A stretch of 64,000 nt of DNA. It comes from Fangia hongkongensis FSC776 = DSM 21703 (GTDB lineage Bacteria > Pseudomonadota > Gammaproteobacteria > Francisellales > Francisellaceae). The stretch covers positions 1-64,000 of the forward strand of contig NZ_KB902272.1 of NCBI RefSeq assembly GCF_000379445.1, in the 5' to 3' direction. Of the stretch, positions 1 through 8,402 are shown piece after piece. Made by a program: the position numbers and the translations under genes. Position 1 is the first letter of the stretch. The number at the start of each line of letters is the position of its first letter. Under the pieces are notes generated by a model. The model had not been told where the DNA came from. It ran no database searches and saw only the letters and a list, made by a program, of their open reading frames with translations.

Positions 1-218
1 GTATCACGAATACCACTACCATTGTTGCACATATCAATAATCTTTTCTTTTGTCTCAGGAAGCCTGCCTTTTGCTTTATATTCAAGCTGAAAGTATTTGC
101 CACAATCTTGGCATTTATACTTCTGAACTCCCTCAGGGTTTGACTTTATCCTATGCCTACCAGCCTTTACTGTATTATTGGATTTACATAGCCTGCAAGT
201 AACGTCAATTTTTGCCAT
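1..218 (-). CDS. IS1-family InsA-like protein, N-terminal part
   Basis: About 72 residues are visible, beginning M-A-K-I-D-V-T-C-R-L-C. A zinc ribbon is formed by C8-x2-C11 and a second C-x2-C pair (motif KYKCQDCGKYF). A segment KIIDMCNNGSGIRDT follows, which matches the start of the helix-turn-helix of IS1 InsA (KIIDMAMNGVG in IS1). InsA binds the element ends and, after frameshifting into InsB, forms the transposase. The reading frame is open to the window edge, so whether the transposase is intact cannot be judged. Confidence 0.75.
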   Translation of the reverse strand, partial: MAKIDVTCRLCKSNNTVKAGRHRIKSNPEGVQKYKCQDCGKYFQLEYKAKGRLPETKEKIIDMCNNGSGIRD

Positions 219-266
219 TTTTGATTGAGCATTTTACACGGAGTTAAGACAAAGTAAAACACTACC
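1..266 (-). mobile_element. IS1-family insertion sequence, partial at window edge
   Basis: The element runs off the left edge. Its visible right end begins (minus strand) with GGTAGTGTTTTAC near 266, which resembles the GGTGATG-type tip of IS1-family inverted repeats. Its first gene starts about 48 bases inside. The tip supplies the TAG stop that closes the neighbouring Hint-type gene, so the element appears to have inserted into that gene. The other end and any target duplication lie outside the window. Confidence 0.7.
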
Positions 267-552
267 CTTTTTTTGATACAAAATAGGTATGTGATTCATC
301 TACGGTCAATTCAAATACTGTGGATTTTTTGCACGTTATAGTGACACTATCTAGCTTAATGTTTCTTGATAAGATTGATATAAATTGATCATGAGAAGCA
401 CATTTATGCGCAGGAACAAACCCTTTATTATGGATATAAATAAGATGGTTTAGCGTGCACTCAATTGATATATTACTACTTGTATTTATTCTTAGAGTTT
501 GTTTGCCTGCATTCATATAAGTTCTAGAAACTCGGCTAAATATATATTTCAT
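262..552 (-). pseudogene. Hint-domain gene truncated by IS insertion
   Basis: The 96-residue product starts MKYIFSRV, has the Hint T-x-x-H block (CTLNHLIYI), the GF element, and the late strand ESHTYFVSKKG. In the four related genes here this point is followed by V/L-W-V-H-N and a C-terminal domain. In this copy the Gly is followed at once by TAG, and those bases match the tip of the IS1-like element. A TAG lies directly in frame before the ATG, so the product never had the first part of a Hint domain. It is the only member of the family on the minus strand, head-to-head with the gene at 751. Probably non-functional. Confidence 0.65.
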
Positions 553-614
553 CTATAGAAATTTCCAGTTAGTGCTATTTTTCAGCCCTGATTTTTTCAG
601 ATAAATATTGGCGA

Positions 615-622
615 GTATATAC
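615..622. promoter_or_regulatory. GTATATAC palindrome upstream of truncated Hint gene
   Basis: Perfect 8-bp palindrome centred about 66 bp before the ATG at 552 (minus strand). The other four Hint-type genes carry similar GTA/TAC palindromes at nearly the same distance. Function (operator or promoter element) is inferred from position only. Confidence 0.35.
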
Positions 623-682
623 ACAAAGTCAGTAATTATTGCTAGGCGACAATTACCCTGACACATAGGAAGCTACATAAAC

Positions 683-688
683 TACGTA
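683..688. promoter_or_regulatory. TACGTA palindrome upstream of Hint gene
   Basis: The core TACGTA sits in ACTACGTATAG, about 66 bp before the GTG start at 751. It matches in spacing and type the palindromes before the other Hint-type genes. It is short, so alone it would be weak evidence. Confidence 0.3.
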
Positions 689-750
689 TAGAAGAACATA
701 AAGCTTTCATTTATAGTTCACTCTAGCCCTGTGGTGTGTTAGGAGAGAGA

Positions 751-1581
751 GTGAAAAGGAAACTAAATCAGAAAGTGGCATTTAATCGTGTGGAGGAAAT
801 GCTTTATTTTAAGCACAAGGAAATCTGGAAGATAGAGATTTGCAGTATTATATCAAAGTGTATTTCCTCTATTTTTACAACCAAGGAACATCCTTTTTAT
901 ATTGAAGGGCTTGGCTTTGTGCCTGCTTTCTTATTAAAAAAGGGCATGTATGCTACTTCAGCTGATGGAGAAAGAGTTGTCATCTGTGCTGATGCAAGAG
1001 TGCAAATGGAGAGAAAAGCGGTATATAATTTTAGTGTGCAAAGCCATCATAGTTATTTTGTCGATAAATTGGGGGTATGGGTTCATAATCCAAGTTGTTT
1101 GGAGATGAATGTGCTTGATGCTCAAGCCGCTCAAGAATTAGTTATAAGAGAAAGAGGTGATACCCGTGCTAGCATTGACTCTGATGGCTGGGAGCAAGTT
1201 TATAGAGTAGAGTCAGATGCAAGCAGTATAAGCGACTGGCATGACCTAAAAGAGGAAATGGATGCGCCTAAGGGTTTTGAAAGTGCAGATGAGTTAATAG
1301 CTGAACTGTCAAACAGAAACTATATTTTAGAGAAGATTGACAAGGGAGCAATTCAAGGTTATATGAGACAAAGGATAGATCCACCTTTGCAACCTATGAA
1401 TGACAGTGTTGAGTTAACACATGACTTTAGTATTTCTCTTAGAGTGAAAGGACGACCTTGGGCGGAAAAATCTCAGGTTCAAATTAAATATGATGGCGTT
1501 GAATTCTTTATTGGAACTCCAGAGGTTTTACATGATGTGGATGTGATTCTTCCAAGTGATTTAAGTGGCATGGTAGGCTAA
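751..1581 (+). CDS. Half-Hint domain protein with unknown C-terminal domain
   Basis: 276 residues from the GTG at 751, chosen because AGGAG lies 5 bases upstream; an in-frame GTG at 736 lacks such a site. Residues 1-113 are the second half of a Hint domain: FNRV near the start, TKEHPFYI (T-x-x-H block), GF, VYNFSV, HHSYFV and GVWVHN, with V-H-N at 111-113. The first half with the catalytic Cys is absent. The rest (NPSCLEM to the end) is an acidic mixed domain that I do not recognise. There is no signal peptide and no candidate immunity gene downstream. By analogy with pretoxin-Hint proteins the C-terminal part could be an effector or toxin. This is inferred. Confidence 0.7.
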   Translation: MKRKLNQKVAFNRVEEMLYFKHKEIWKIEICSIISKCISSIFTTKEHPFYIEGLGFVPAFLLKKGMYATSADGERVVICADARVQMERKAVYNFSVQSHHSYFVDKLGVWVHNPSCLEMNVLDAQAAQELVIRERGDTRASIDSDGWEQVYRVESDASSISDWHDLKEEMDAPKGFESADELIAELSNRNYILEKIDKGAIQGYMRQRIDPPLQPMNDSVELTHDFSISLRVKGRPWAEKSQVQIKYDGVEFFIGTPEVLHDVDVILPSDLSGMVG

Positions 1582-1628
1582 ATTGGCTTTGTGACATTAG
1601 ACTTTAATGCTGCAAGTACTTATATTGG

Positions 1629-1641
1629 GCATACTGTATGC
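1629..1641. promoter_or_regulatory. GCATACTGTATGC palindrome upstream of Hint/F-box-like gene
   Basis: Perfect inverted repeat of 6 bp around one central base, ending 60 bases before the start codon at 1702. It is one of the clearest members of the set of palindromes found before all five Hint-type genes. Confidence 0.45.
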
Positions 1642-1701
1642 ACTATTTATTGTTGCGAATGAGGTGAGCTTAACTTAACTAATAATTTAATGGAGAGATA
1701 A

Positions 1702-2616
1702 GTGAATTTAAGTTTTAATAAAGTAACTCAGATGTTCTCCTTTGCATCCAAATGTGTCGTTCGACTCGATATAGAGCAGCATGTAGGGGAAAATGAAAAT
1801 GTTTATGAGAGTGTTTATTGTACAAAGGAGCATCCAATTTATATTAAAGATAGAGGCTTTGTCTCTATAGATGTACTGAGTCAATTGCGTGCAACTTCGC
1901 ATATTGGTATTAGTGTGGAAAGAGAAAAGGTGATGCTTTATCCTCAAGGAAATAACAGTATAAAGCTTGCACCAGTATATAATGTGGAGGTTAATAAAGC
2001 GCATACTTATTTTGTAGGTAATGCGGGTGTATGGGTGCATAATACATGTGATGGCATGGAGCTTTCGCATATTGCTGTACATGAGACGTCTGTAAGTGAG
2101 AGAGATCGAGCTGGCTCATTTAATGATTTTAATGACCCAAATGTACTTACAGCAGATATATGGAGGCGTATAGTCTCTTATGTGCCTTTTGATCAAATAT
2201 CACCTACGATTAACAGGGTTTCTCGTATGTTCAGATCTTTTTGGCCAGATGTTCGAAGCCTAGAGTATAGTGTGAGGGTGGGTCGGATGTTAGATGCAGG
2301 GTTTCAAGTTAAAAACGGGGATTTAATAGCAATGAATCATCTTTTACCAGAGCATGCTCGTGCAAATCTACCAGAAACTCGCGAGCTGCATTTTTCAGAC
2401 AAGCCATTGGTAAAGCAGCTTATGGATGCACATGAAGTTGATATAGTGGGTGAAATAAACATCATTGGTCGTGAGGCCTCTTTTTACATATCTAGTGAAC
2501 AAGGTGTGGAAAAGTTGAGTCAATTAATGCTGCAAGTTAATCCTGAAGCTGTAGATACATTAGGTTTGCCCGAGGGTGTTAGAAGAGAGAGCTGGGAGGA
2601 GTTTATGGCTGATTAA
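1702..2616 (+). CDS. Half-Hint protein with F-box-like segment
   Basis: 304 residues from GTG, with GGAGAG upstream and an in-frame TAA directly before the start. Residues 1-114 are the later half of a Hint domain (FNKV, TKEHPIYI, VYNVEV, AHTYFV, GVWVHN at 109-114). The next residues are Thr-Cys, compatible with cleavage after Asn. Roughly residues 142-180 hold LTADIWRRIVSYVPFDQISP then a V-S-x-x-F-R element, the spacing of a eukaryotic F-box (L-P-x-E-I...I-L-S-Y-L...V-S-x-x-F-R). The last ~60 residues resemble the end of the 8403 protein (VNPEAVDTLGL versus VDPALVDQYGY). An F-box protein would recruit a host Skp1/cullin ligase. This is a motif reading, not a proven function. Confidence 0.6.
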   Translation: MNLSFNKVTQMFSFASKCVVRLDIEQHVGENENVYESVYCTKEHPIYIKDRGFVSIDVLSQLRATSHIGISVEREKVMLYPQGNNSIKLAPVYNVEVNKAHTYFVGNAGVWVHNTCDGMELSHIAVHETSVSERDRAGSFNDFNDPNVLTADIWRRIVSYVPFDQISPTINRVSRMFRSFWPDVRSLEYSVRVGRMLDAGFQVKNGDLIAMNHLLPEHARANLPETRELHFSDKPLVKQLMDAHEVDIVGEINIIGREASFYISSEQGVEKLSQLMLQVNPEAVDTLGLPEGVRRESWEEFMAD

Positions 2617-2632
2617 AATATTTGCCTAAGTA

Positions 2633-2799
2633 TATACCACTCGCGAATCATTTTGCGGTGTTTAATGTTGAAGAAGTTTTTGATAGTTTTGAGTCATTGG
2701 GTTGCAGGTAATAGCTCGGACTATTAGCAATATTTGATGACTCAAAAGAACAAGCAATTCAATGGCAGAAATAGGGTAAAATGGTTTGCAGGTGGTATA
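2633..2799. repeat. 167-bp MITE-like repeat, copy 1
   Basis: Bounded by imperfect terminal inverted repeats: TATACCACTCGCGAATCATT at the left and the complement of TATACCACCTGCAAACCATT at the right. Inside, TTTTGAGTCAT (2687-2697) pairs with ATGACTCAAAA (2737-2747), and TAATAG (2709-2714) pairs with CTATTA (2721-2726), so the element can fold as nested hairpins. A second copy of the same length lies inverted at 12825-12991 with about five differences. There is no coding capacity. It ends two bases from the stop codon of the minus-strand gene that starts at 3272. Confidence 0.85.
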
Positions 2800-2801
2800 T
2801 G

Positions 2802-3272
2802 CTAGTTATAATCACTCCCTGCAAGTACACGTTTTGTTGGGTTTGTCTTGGGATTAAATATATTGCAAGTAATTGAGTAGCCTGCCCAATGTACAAAGCC
2901 ATCAATAAAACCTGAAAAGTATTTAGACTCTTTCGCGCCTGCAACATTTTTAAAATCAGGATCATGATAGGCGGCAAAATAATGGGTGTTAATATAATCA
3001 GCGGTGGTATTGATGATGCCAAGCCCGTTAAACCCTTTTACATTTTGCGCATAGTTAACAAGGGTGACTTCAGTAAATTCAAGTGGTGGCGTCCATTTAG
3101 CTAAAGTTGGGTGCCCACCATTTGCAAAAGATTTTTGTGCTGAGATAGTGCATTTGAAGTAACTTGGATTTTGCGGTGTGCTATCTTTATCTAACATCAG
3201 TCGTGTATAGCTGTCAGCGGCTATAAATTGGCAAGAGATCGCAAATGCAACGAGTGCTAAAATGGGTTTCAT
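2802..3272 (-). CDS. Small exported protein of unknown function
   Basis: 156 residues from the ATG at 3272, preceded by AAAGGATGATAAT; an upstream in-frame ATG at 3302 would disturb the signal sequence. The N-terminus MKPILALVAFAISCQFIAADS is a clear Sec signal peptide, with cleavage probably near the Ala-Ala. The mature part has two Cys (FKCTIS and ITCNIF) that could form a disulfide, and many aromatic residues. I do not recognise a family. It is divergent from the G8 protein gene, with about 125 bases between starts. The MITE-like repeat lies directly after its stop and may form the 3' end of its transcript. Confidence 0.7.
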   Translation of the reverse strand: MKPILALVAFAISCQFIAADSYTRLMLDKDSTPQNPSYFKCTISAQKSFANGGHPTLAKWTPPLEFTEVTLVNYAQNVKGFNGLGIINTTADYINTHYFAAYHDPDFKNVAGAKESKYFSGFIDGFVHWAGYSITCNIFNPKTNPTKRVLAGSDYN

Positions 3273-3353
3273 ATTATCATCCTTTAAACTGAAATTTAGC
3301 ATTATTATAACAAAATATTAGGGCATTCATAAGCACGCTATTTGTTCTCAAAC

Positions 3354-3359
3354 TATACT
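3354..3359 (+). promoter_or_regulatory. Candidate -10 box of the G8 protein gene
   Basis: TATACT, 37 bases before the ATG at 3397, would place the transcription start near 3366. No convincing -35 hexamer is seen. The position supports 3397 rather than 3376 as the start codon. Confidence 0.35.
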
Positions 3360-3396
3360 GAAATAATATTCAATAATGTTGAGATTAAGGCTAAGC

Positions 3397-6300
3397 ATGC
3401 GAGATTTCATCAGAAACATATTTATTGTAAATAGTTTTTTAATAATAAGTACAGCACTTGGATTTTCCAGTGAAAGCTGTAGTGATTTAACACATGCAAA
3501 AGAGCTTAAAAAGACATGCGTTCCAGGGACAACTACTACCTGTACACTTACTTCAGGCACTGTCTATAAAATTACTGAAACGACAGGCTCTGCCTCTAAT
3601 TTACTGCCTCCCATTATTATTCCCAAAGACACGAGTATTTGTATTGCTGATGATAAATTAAGTGGAGCGATTGATATTTACGCGCAAGGCATCTGGATAA
3701 AAGGCGGCCTTTTTCAAGTGGGCTCACAAAGCGCGCCGATTACAAGTGCAAACAAAGTTACTGTTTATATGGGGGGAAGTTTAAGTGCTTCACCTGCCCC
3801 TGCGCCACTTTGTCAGAGCGATACCAGTAAATGTAGCACTATTGCTCAAAATAGTATTGCTACCTATAACGCCAGAGATATTACCATCACAAATGGTGGT
3901 AAGCTTTTCATGTATGGAAAAAAAGGTCTAACAGCAAGGGCGCATGAGCCTCAAAGCTATATTCATGATGTGCATTTTAATGCTAAAAAGGTTGATAACA
4001 CATTGGTCCAATCACTACAACAGACAGGATATGATGTAAATGAGCTGGCTTATTTTGGCAATCAAATAGGCTCCAATGCATGGAGTTATTTAATGTATCC
4101 AGCAGGGCCTTCTTATTTTGATGCTTCAATGTGGGTGCAGGCACCCGTGAGCTATAAAAATGTTAGCTTATCTCAAAGTGCACCGACTCCTACAAAAAGT
4201 GATTCACCTTATTTATTGGTATTAGCAAAAGATGTCACCGCTGGTGATGGTACAGATTGGCAAATGGGAGATTGGATCAGTGTGGCAACAACAAGCTTTG
4301 TTTCCCATCAAACAGAAATTGTGCAAATTTGTACTATCTATACGATGGCAAATCCAGATAGCGAAACACAAACTAAATCACCTAATGTTTCAGTAATTGT
4401 GCTTGCAGGTGCGCCGAGTTTTTCTTCTAAGTGTCCAACTATCCAAACAAATACACCATTAAAACACTATCATTTTGGTAGTTTTGCACCAACAACAGGC
4501 TATTTTTCTTCTGATCAAAGTTATACCAATGCGGCGGATCAAAGCTTTAATGTGAAAAAAGGTCAGGCAAAAAGCATGTATGATTCCTACCTTAGAAATT
4601 TTGGTATTGATGAGCGTGCTGAGGTTGCGCTGTTATCACGAAACATTAAGTTAACTTCACTTGTCAGTGGTACAGGAGCATCCGCTGTTTCGCATATAAA
4701 TAAAGAGTATTTTGGTGGAAATATTGTTGTAATGCATCACCCAACACATACGCACGCGCCTACTGCTACCCATCACAACCCAAACCCACCACCTTCAGAA
4801 GAGCTCTCACTTGTCGGTGTGGAGATAGAGAAATTCGGTCAACCTTTAGTGGGTCGTTATCCGGTACATTTGCATCGTTTAAATAGTGACACAACTGGAA
4901 TTGAGCAGAATTTACGTGTTCAAGATTCTGTTGTCCATCACAGCTTTAATAAATGTTATGTGACACATGATACGATGGGTGCAAAGTTCTATAATAATGT
5001 TTGTGTGCGGGCAATTGGACAGGGATTTTATTTGGAAGATGGGCACAATGTCGCTGATAATCATTATGTTAGAAATCATGTTGCAGGGGTAATGGCAGCT
5101 GCGCTTAATTATGACATTTCAGATACAGATGTTAAGAATCAATCAGGCATTAAAGTTGGGAAAAATCAATTCTGGGATGGGGATTATCTCGCTCAGCAAT
5201 CTGGGTTTAATTACAATCCGGCTAAAATTCCTGATACGTCCAACTCAGGGGCAAATACAGGAAGCTATCTTGATTCATTTGGACCAAGTGGATTTTGGAT
5301 TACAACCTTTGGTGGTAATATCAATGGCACAAACTACCCAAATATCTTTATTAACAACTCCGTTGCTGGTTGTCAGCTTCGAGGCGCTGCCTATTGGCTT
5401 GTTCGTCAAGATATTAATGATATTTCACAAATTCCATCAACTGTGCAGGCAGATCAATACCCTGTGTTTATCGGTAATAGGGGACACGCCTGTTATGATG
5501 GGGTAATGGCAGGGACAAACTTTGCGCTTGTCAATGCAGGCACTGGCGTGAAACCGATTGCAGCACCACCCAAACCTGTGCCACCTGGTAATGAGATTAA
5601 TACCGCTCAAAATGCGCCTTTTGTTATCTTTGAAGGGCTCACCTTAACGCAAATTCAGCAAAAAGCCTTTTGGTATCGAGGTGTATTTGTGGGAATCAAT
5701 AATGGTCGATTTAGCGCCTTAAAACAAGGGATGACGCTTTTAGGTGGGGGTGGTCCTGAGGGAAATTTACTTGGTTTTTGGGGAATTGTCTCAAATTCAG
5801 TATTTGCCGCAGTAACGAATAACAATGTTTCACGTTATATTGACTGTGAAGGCTATTTTGAAAGTTATGGCACAGGCGATAAAAGTTTTAACACTACTGA
5901 AGCATTTAATGTATCCAAGCAAAATGAAATGGGGCAATGTGCACCGATTAATGCCAATGAAGTATCACTTTCACCACTGCCAAGCGGCATTGCAAATAAC
6001 ACAGCTGTTTTTGGTGATATCTACCCGAATTTCAACTTTCAGGGTTATACCTTTTATGATGGACCTGCCAGAATGGAGGATAATCGCTTTATCAATTTCC
6101 GCGCAGATCCAACCAATAGCACGATGCTTGAGAGTATTAATGATCAACAAACGCGTTTTCTGGTTACCAAGGTGGATGCGCATAAAATGATGGATTATAA
6201 AAATGTTGCGCAGTTAGGTGATAACTATACAGCAGGTGGCACAAGCTATTACGGTTATGCAGGGGATGCAGCCTTTTCGTGGTTAAAAGGAAATCAGCAA

Positions 6301-8244
6301 TCTGTACCCCCAACACAATATGCGCTCGGGAATATTTGGGAGAATACCAACTTTAAACATCAGGTGTTCACAGAGATTGCAAACTTACAATCCCCTTTGC
6401 AAGATGGTGATAAACAAACTGTTGAGATAGATCGAGATGCCACACTCTCTGGTTATAAGCTTTGTACAACAGGTGCATCTACAGTGATTTGTAGTGACAG
6501 TGGGCTCAATCATTACCCGATTTCATTGAACAATCTTGCGATTTTCTCAACGGCATATACAACAGATGAGCCAGATTCAAGAGGGCGCAATAATGTTGCA
6601 GATAGTGCACTTATGTCACCACATAAATATGCAACGGTAAATATCGGCGTTGCTGGGCAAAATAATATCAATGGCTTAAGTGTCACGCGTGATATGTCTG
6701 TCTATGGCAGCGAACCTGTGACAGATTTAACTGGCAGAGGGGGACTTAAGTACATGTATGAGGCGATGGTAATGAATAATATGGGCTATCGTTATACCAG
6801 TGGTAATGCCTATAATGGACAAAATAAGTTTTTATTCAGTTACTCTGATGCGCCAATTGATAGCTTGTTTATCAATCGTGTGGGAATTTGTGTTGGGACA
6901 CCAACGGCAACGTTCAAAAAAAGTGATTTTGATATTAAAATCTACAAAGCACCAAGACAATGGAATTCAGGAGTAAATTATCTTCAAACTTCACCTTATT
7001 TTACCAATGGTGATGTGACTGACACTGCAAGCTCTTGCCCATCCATTGTGACAAGTTCAGGGGCATTTAACAGCTGTAAAGCGACAGCGAAAGCACTCTC
7101 TAGTCATGGCTGGGGAAAAGTAGATGCCTATGCGGGAAAAAGTGCACTTAATCAGGCTTTTTATAATGGGATTGATGCGAATTATAAAGGCAATACAACT
7201 GCTTTAGGTGGACTCACAGAGGGGTATTATTATGATAAAGATTCAGGAATGCTCTATTTTAATATGATTCAATATCCAAATGAATATGACCAGAGAATCA
7301 CACCACCTTATGGAACTTGTAATAATGGTCAGTATAATGAAAACAGACAAACGATAATCGATTATTTAGCCTTTGCTAATTCCGACAGTATTGCCAGAAT
7401 TTTAGATGCAGGCTGTTATGCAAGTTATGATACCAATAAGAGCAAATATAAAACCAAAACCTCAGAGTTATTAACCTGTCCTAAAGGCGGCTGTGCGGTC
7501 TATACAGTTGAATTTACGCCAAGCCCTAATGCCGCTGATGGGTGTACAGCGCCATCTTGGGCTCAGATTAAATCTGGCACATCGCCAGCGATTGATGCAA
7601 CAACTTCGAAAGTAACCTATGCATCGCCTTATGCGCTTTATCAAGGAAGCACACTACTTTCACCAACAGCATACGTCTTGAGTGTTTCAGGTGATAGCAT
7701 TCAAAGCGCTCGTAATTTTAATTATATCGTAAGCACAGGCACTGAGGGCGTAGAAGATAGCCCGTCAACCAGTGTGCTTTTGCCACTTTCAGTACCTGTC
7801 TATCAAAATCAAATAACTACCATTAACATGCATCAAAATCCAAGCGATCCAGCAATTACAATCTTACATTATGGCATTACGCCAATACCAAAAGGGCCAA
7901 TTTGGACGTTTAATACTGGAGCATCCGCTACAGCAGGGCAACAGGCGAGTATTTCTTCTCAAAATCAGAACCATTTCCAATTGGATATTGCTAATAAGTA
8001 CCCTGAAAAAACTGAGTTGACGATTAAGCCAAATACACAAGATGATGGCGTTAATTTTTACTATGCTGCCTCACAAATGCCAAGTGGGGCAACAGCAATG
8101 GTGAGTTTTGGTGGCGCTAATCACAATAATAATAGCTGTCAGCTAAACTTTGGCAAAACATCAGTAAGTTTAGCATCTAATCAAAGTGCTGCATGTAATA
8201 GATTAACACTATCTGGTGTGACCATTACTGTGCCTGCTCCATGA
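3397..8244 (+). CDS. Giant exported G8-domain, CEMIP/TMEM2-like beta-helix protein
   Basis: 1615 residues from the ATG at 3397 (AAGG six bases upstream). A hydrophobic N-terminal signal sequence is followed by a Cys-containing region. The block around DIYAQGIWIKGGLFQVGS and the following strands match a G8 domain (DNA about 3640-3790). Further on, GRYPVHLHRL (about 4850) and then VQDSVVHHSFNKCYVTHD and GQGFYLEDGHN match the right-handed beta-helix core of vertebrate CEMIP/TMEM2 hyaluronan-processing proteins and their bacterial relatives. A His-rich loop (about 4735-4780) has many H-x-H repeats. The last ~500 residues look like further beta-rich modules. No LPXTG or autotransporter end is evident. 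Polysaccharide binding or depolymerisation outside the cell is inferred from the family. Confidence 0.7.
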   Translation: MRDFIRNIFIVNSFLIISTALGFSSESCSDLTHAKELKKTCVPGTTTTCTLTSGTVYKITETTGSASNLLPPIIIPKDTSICIADDKLSGAIDIYAQGIWIKGGLFQVGSQSAPITSANKVTVYMGGSLSASPAPAPLCQSDTSKCSTIAQNSIATYNARDITITNGGKLFMYGKKGLTARAHEPQSYIHDVHFNAKKVDNTLVQSLQQTGYDVNELAYFGNQIGSNAWSYLMYPAGPSYFDASMWVQAPVSYKNVSLSQSAPTPTKSDSPYLLVLAKDVTAGDGTDWQMGDWISVATTSFVSHQTEIVQICTIYTMANPDSETQTKSPNVSVIVLAGAPSFSSKCPTIQTNTPLKHYHFGSFAPTTGYFSSDQSYTNAADQSFNVKKGQAKSMYDSYLRNFGIDERAEVALLSRNIKLTSLVSGTGASAVSHINKEYFGGNIVVMHHPTHTHAPTATHHNPNPPPSEELSLVGVEIEKFGQPLVGRYPVHLHRLNSDTTGIEQNLRVQDSVVHHSFNKCYVTHDTMGAKFYNNVCVRAIGQGFYLEDGHNVADNHYVRNHVAGVMAAALNYDISDTDVKNQSGIKVGKNQFWDGDYLAQQSGFNYNPAKIPDTSNSGANTGSYLDSFGPSGFWITTFGGNINGTNYPNIFINNSVAGCQLRGAAYWLVRQDINDISQIPSTVQADQYPVFIGNRGHACYDGVMAGTNFALVNAGTGVKPIAAPPKPVPPGNEINTAQNAPFVIFEGLTLTQIQQKAFWYRGVFVGINNGRFSALKQGMTLLGGGGPEGNLLGFWGIVSNSVFAAVTNNNVSRYIDCEGYFESYGTGDKSFNTTEAFNVSKQNEMGQCAPINANEVSLSPLPSGIANNTAVFGDIYPNFNFQGYTFYDGPARMEDNRFINFRADPTNSTMLESINDQQTRFLVTKVDAHKMMDYKNVAQLGDNYTAGGTSYYGYAGDAAFSWLKGNQQSVPPTQYALGNIWENTNFKHQVFTEIANLQSPLQDGDKQTVEIDRDATLSGYKLCTTGASTVICSDSGLNHYPISLNNLAIFSTAYTTDEPDSRGRNNVADSALMSPHKYATVNIGVAGQNNINGLSVTRDMSVYGSEPVTDLTGRGGLKYMYEAMVMNNMGYRYTSGNAYNGQNKFLFSYSDAPIDSLFINRVGICVGTPTATFKKSDFDIKIYKAPRQWNSGVNYLQTSPYFTNGDVTDTASSCPSIVTSSGAFNSCKATAKALSSHGWGKVDAYAGKSALNQAFYNGIDANYKGNTTALGGLTEGYYYDKDSGMLYFNMIQYPNEYDQRITPPYGTCNNGQYNENRQTIIDYLAFANSDSIARILDAGCYASYDTNKSKYKTKTSELLTCPKGGCAVYTVEFTPSPNAADGCTAPSWAQIKSGTSPAIDATTSKVTYASPYALYQGSTLLSPTAYVLSVSGDSIQSARNFNYIVSTGTEGVEDSPSTSVLLPLSVPVYQNQITTINMHQNPSDPAITILHYGITPIPKGPIWTFNTGASATAGQQASISSQNQNHFQLDIANKYPEKTELTIKPNTQDDGVNFYYAASQMPSGATAMVSFGGANHNNNSCQLNFGKTSVSLASNQSAACNRLTLSGVTITVPAP

Positions 8245-8325
8245 AACGAGTAAGTCATTCATGAATAACAAGCTTTTAAGGTTACTTACTATGACACACT
8301 ACATGCTAAAATCTCAGTTAGGGAT

Positions 8326-8342
8326 ATACGTATTTTACGTAT
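8326..8342. promoter_or_regulatory. ATACGTA-N3-TACGTAT inverted repeat upstream of Hint gene
   Basis: Perfect 7-bp inverted repeat ending 60 bases before the ATG at 8403. The extended block (ATATACGTATTTTACGTATG) is shared with the region before the gene at 9398, with a few changes, although the surrounding bases differ. Confidence 0.45.
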
Positions 8343-8402
8343 GTTAATGAATTAAGTGGAAGCCTAGAATATCACCCAGTGAATCATTGATGGAAATAAT
8401 GC

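Noticed and set aside
736-750. Upstream GTG start for the second Hint gene
   Set aside because: AGGAG lies 5 bases before the GTG at 751, inside the would-be extension, and the other family members also start close to F-N-R-V.
2633-2799. Repeat copy 1 as a small structured RNA gene or tRNA
   Set aside because: The second near-identical inverted copy and the terminal inverted repeats explain it better as a mobile repeat; no cloverleaf is present.
5111-6190. Open frames inside the G8 protein gene in other frames
   Set aside because: They overlap a long, clearly coding frame and have no ribosome site or recognisable product.
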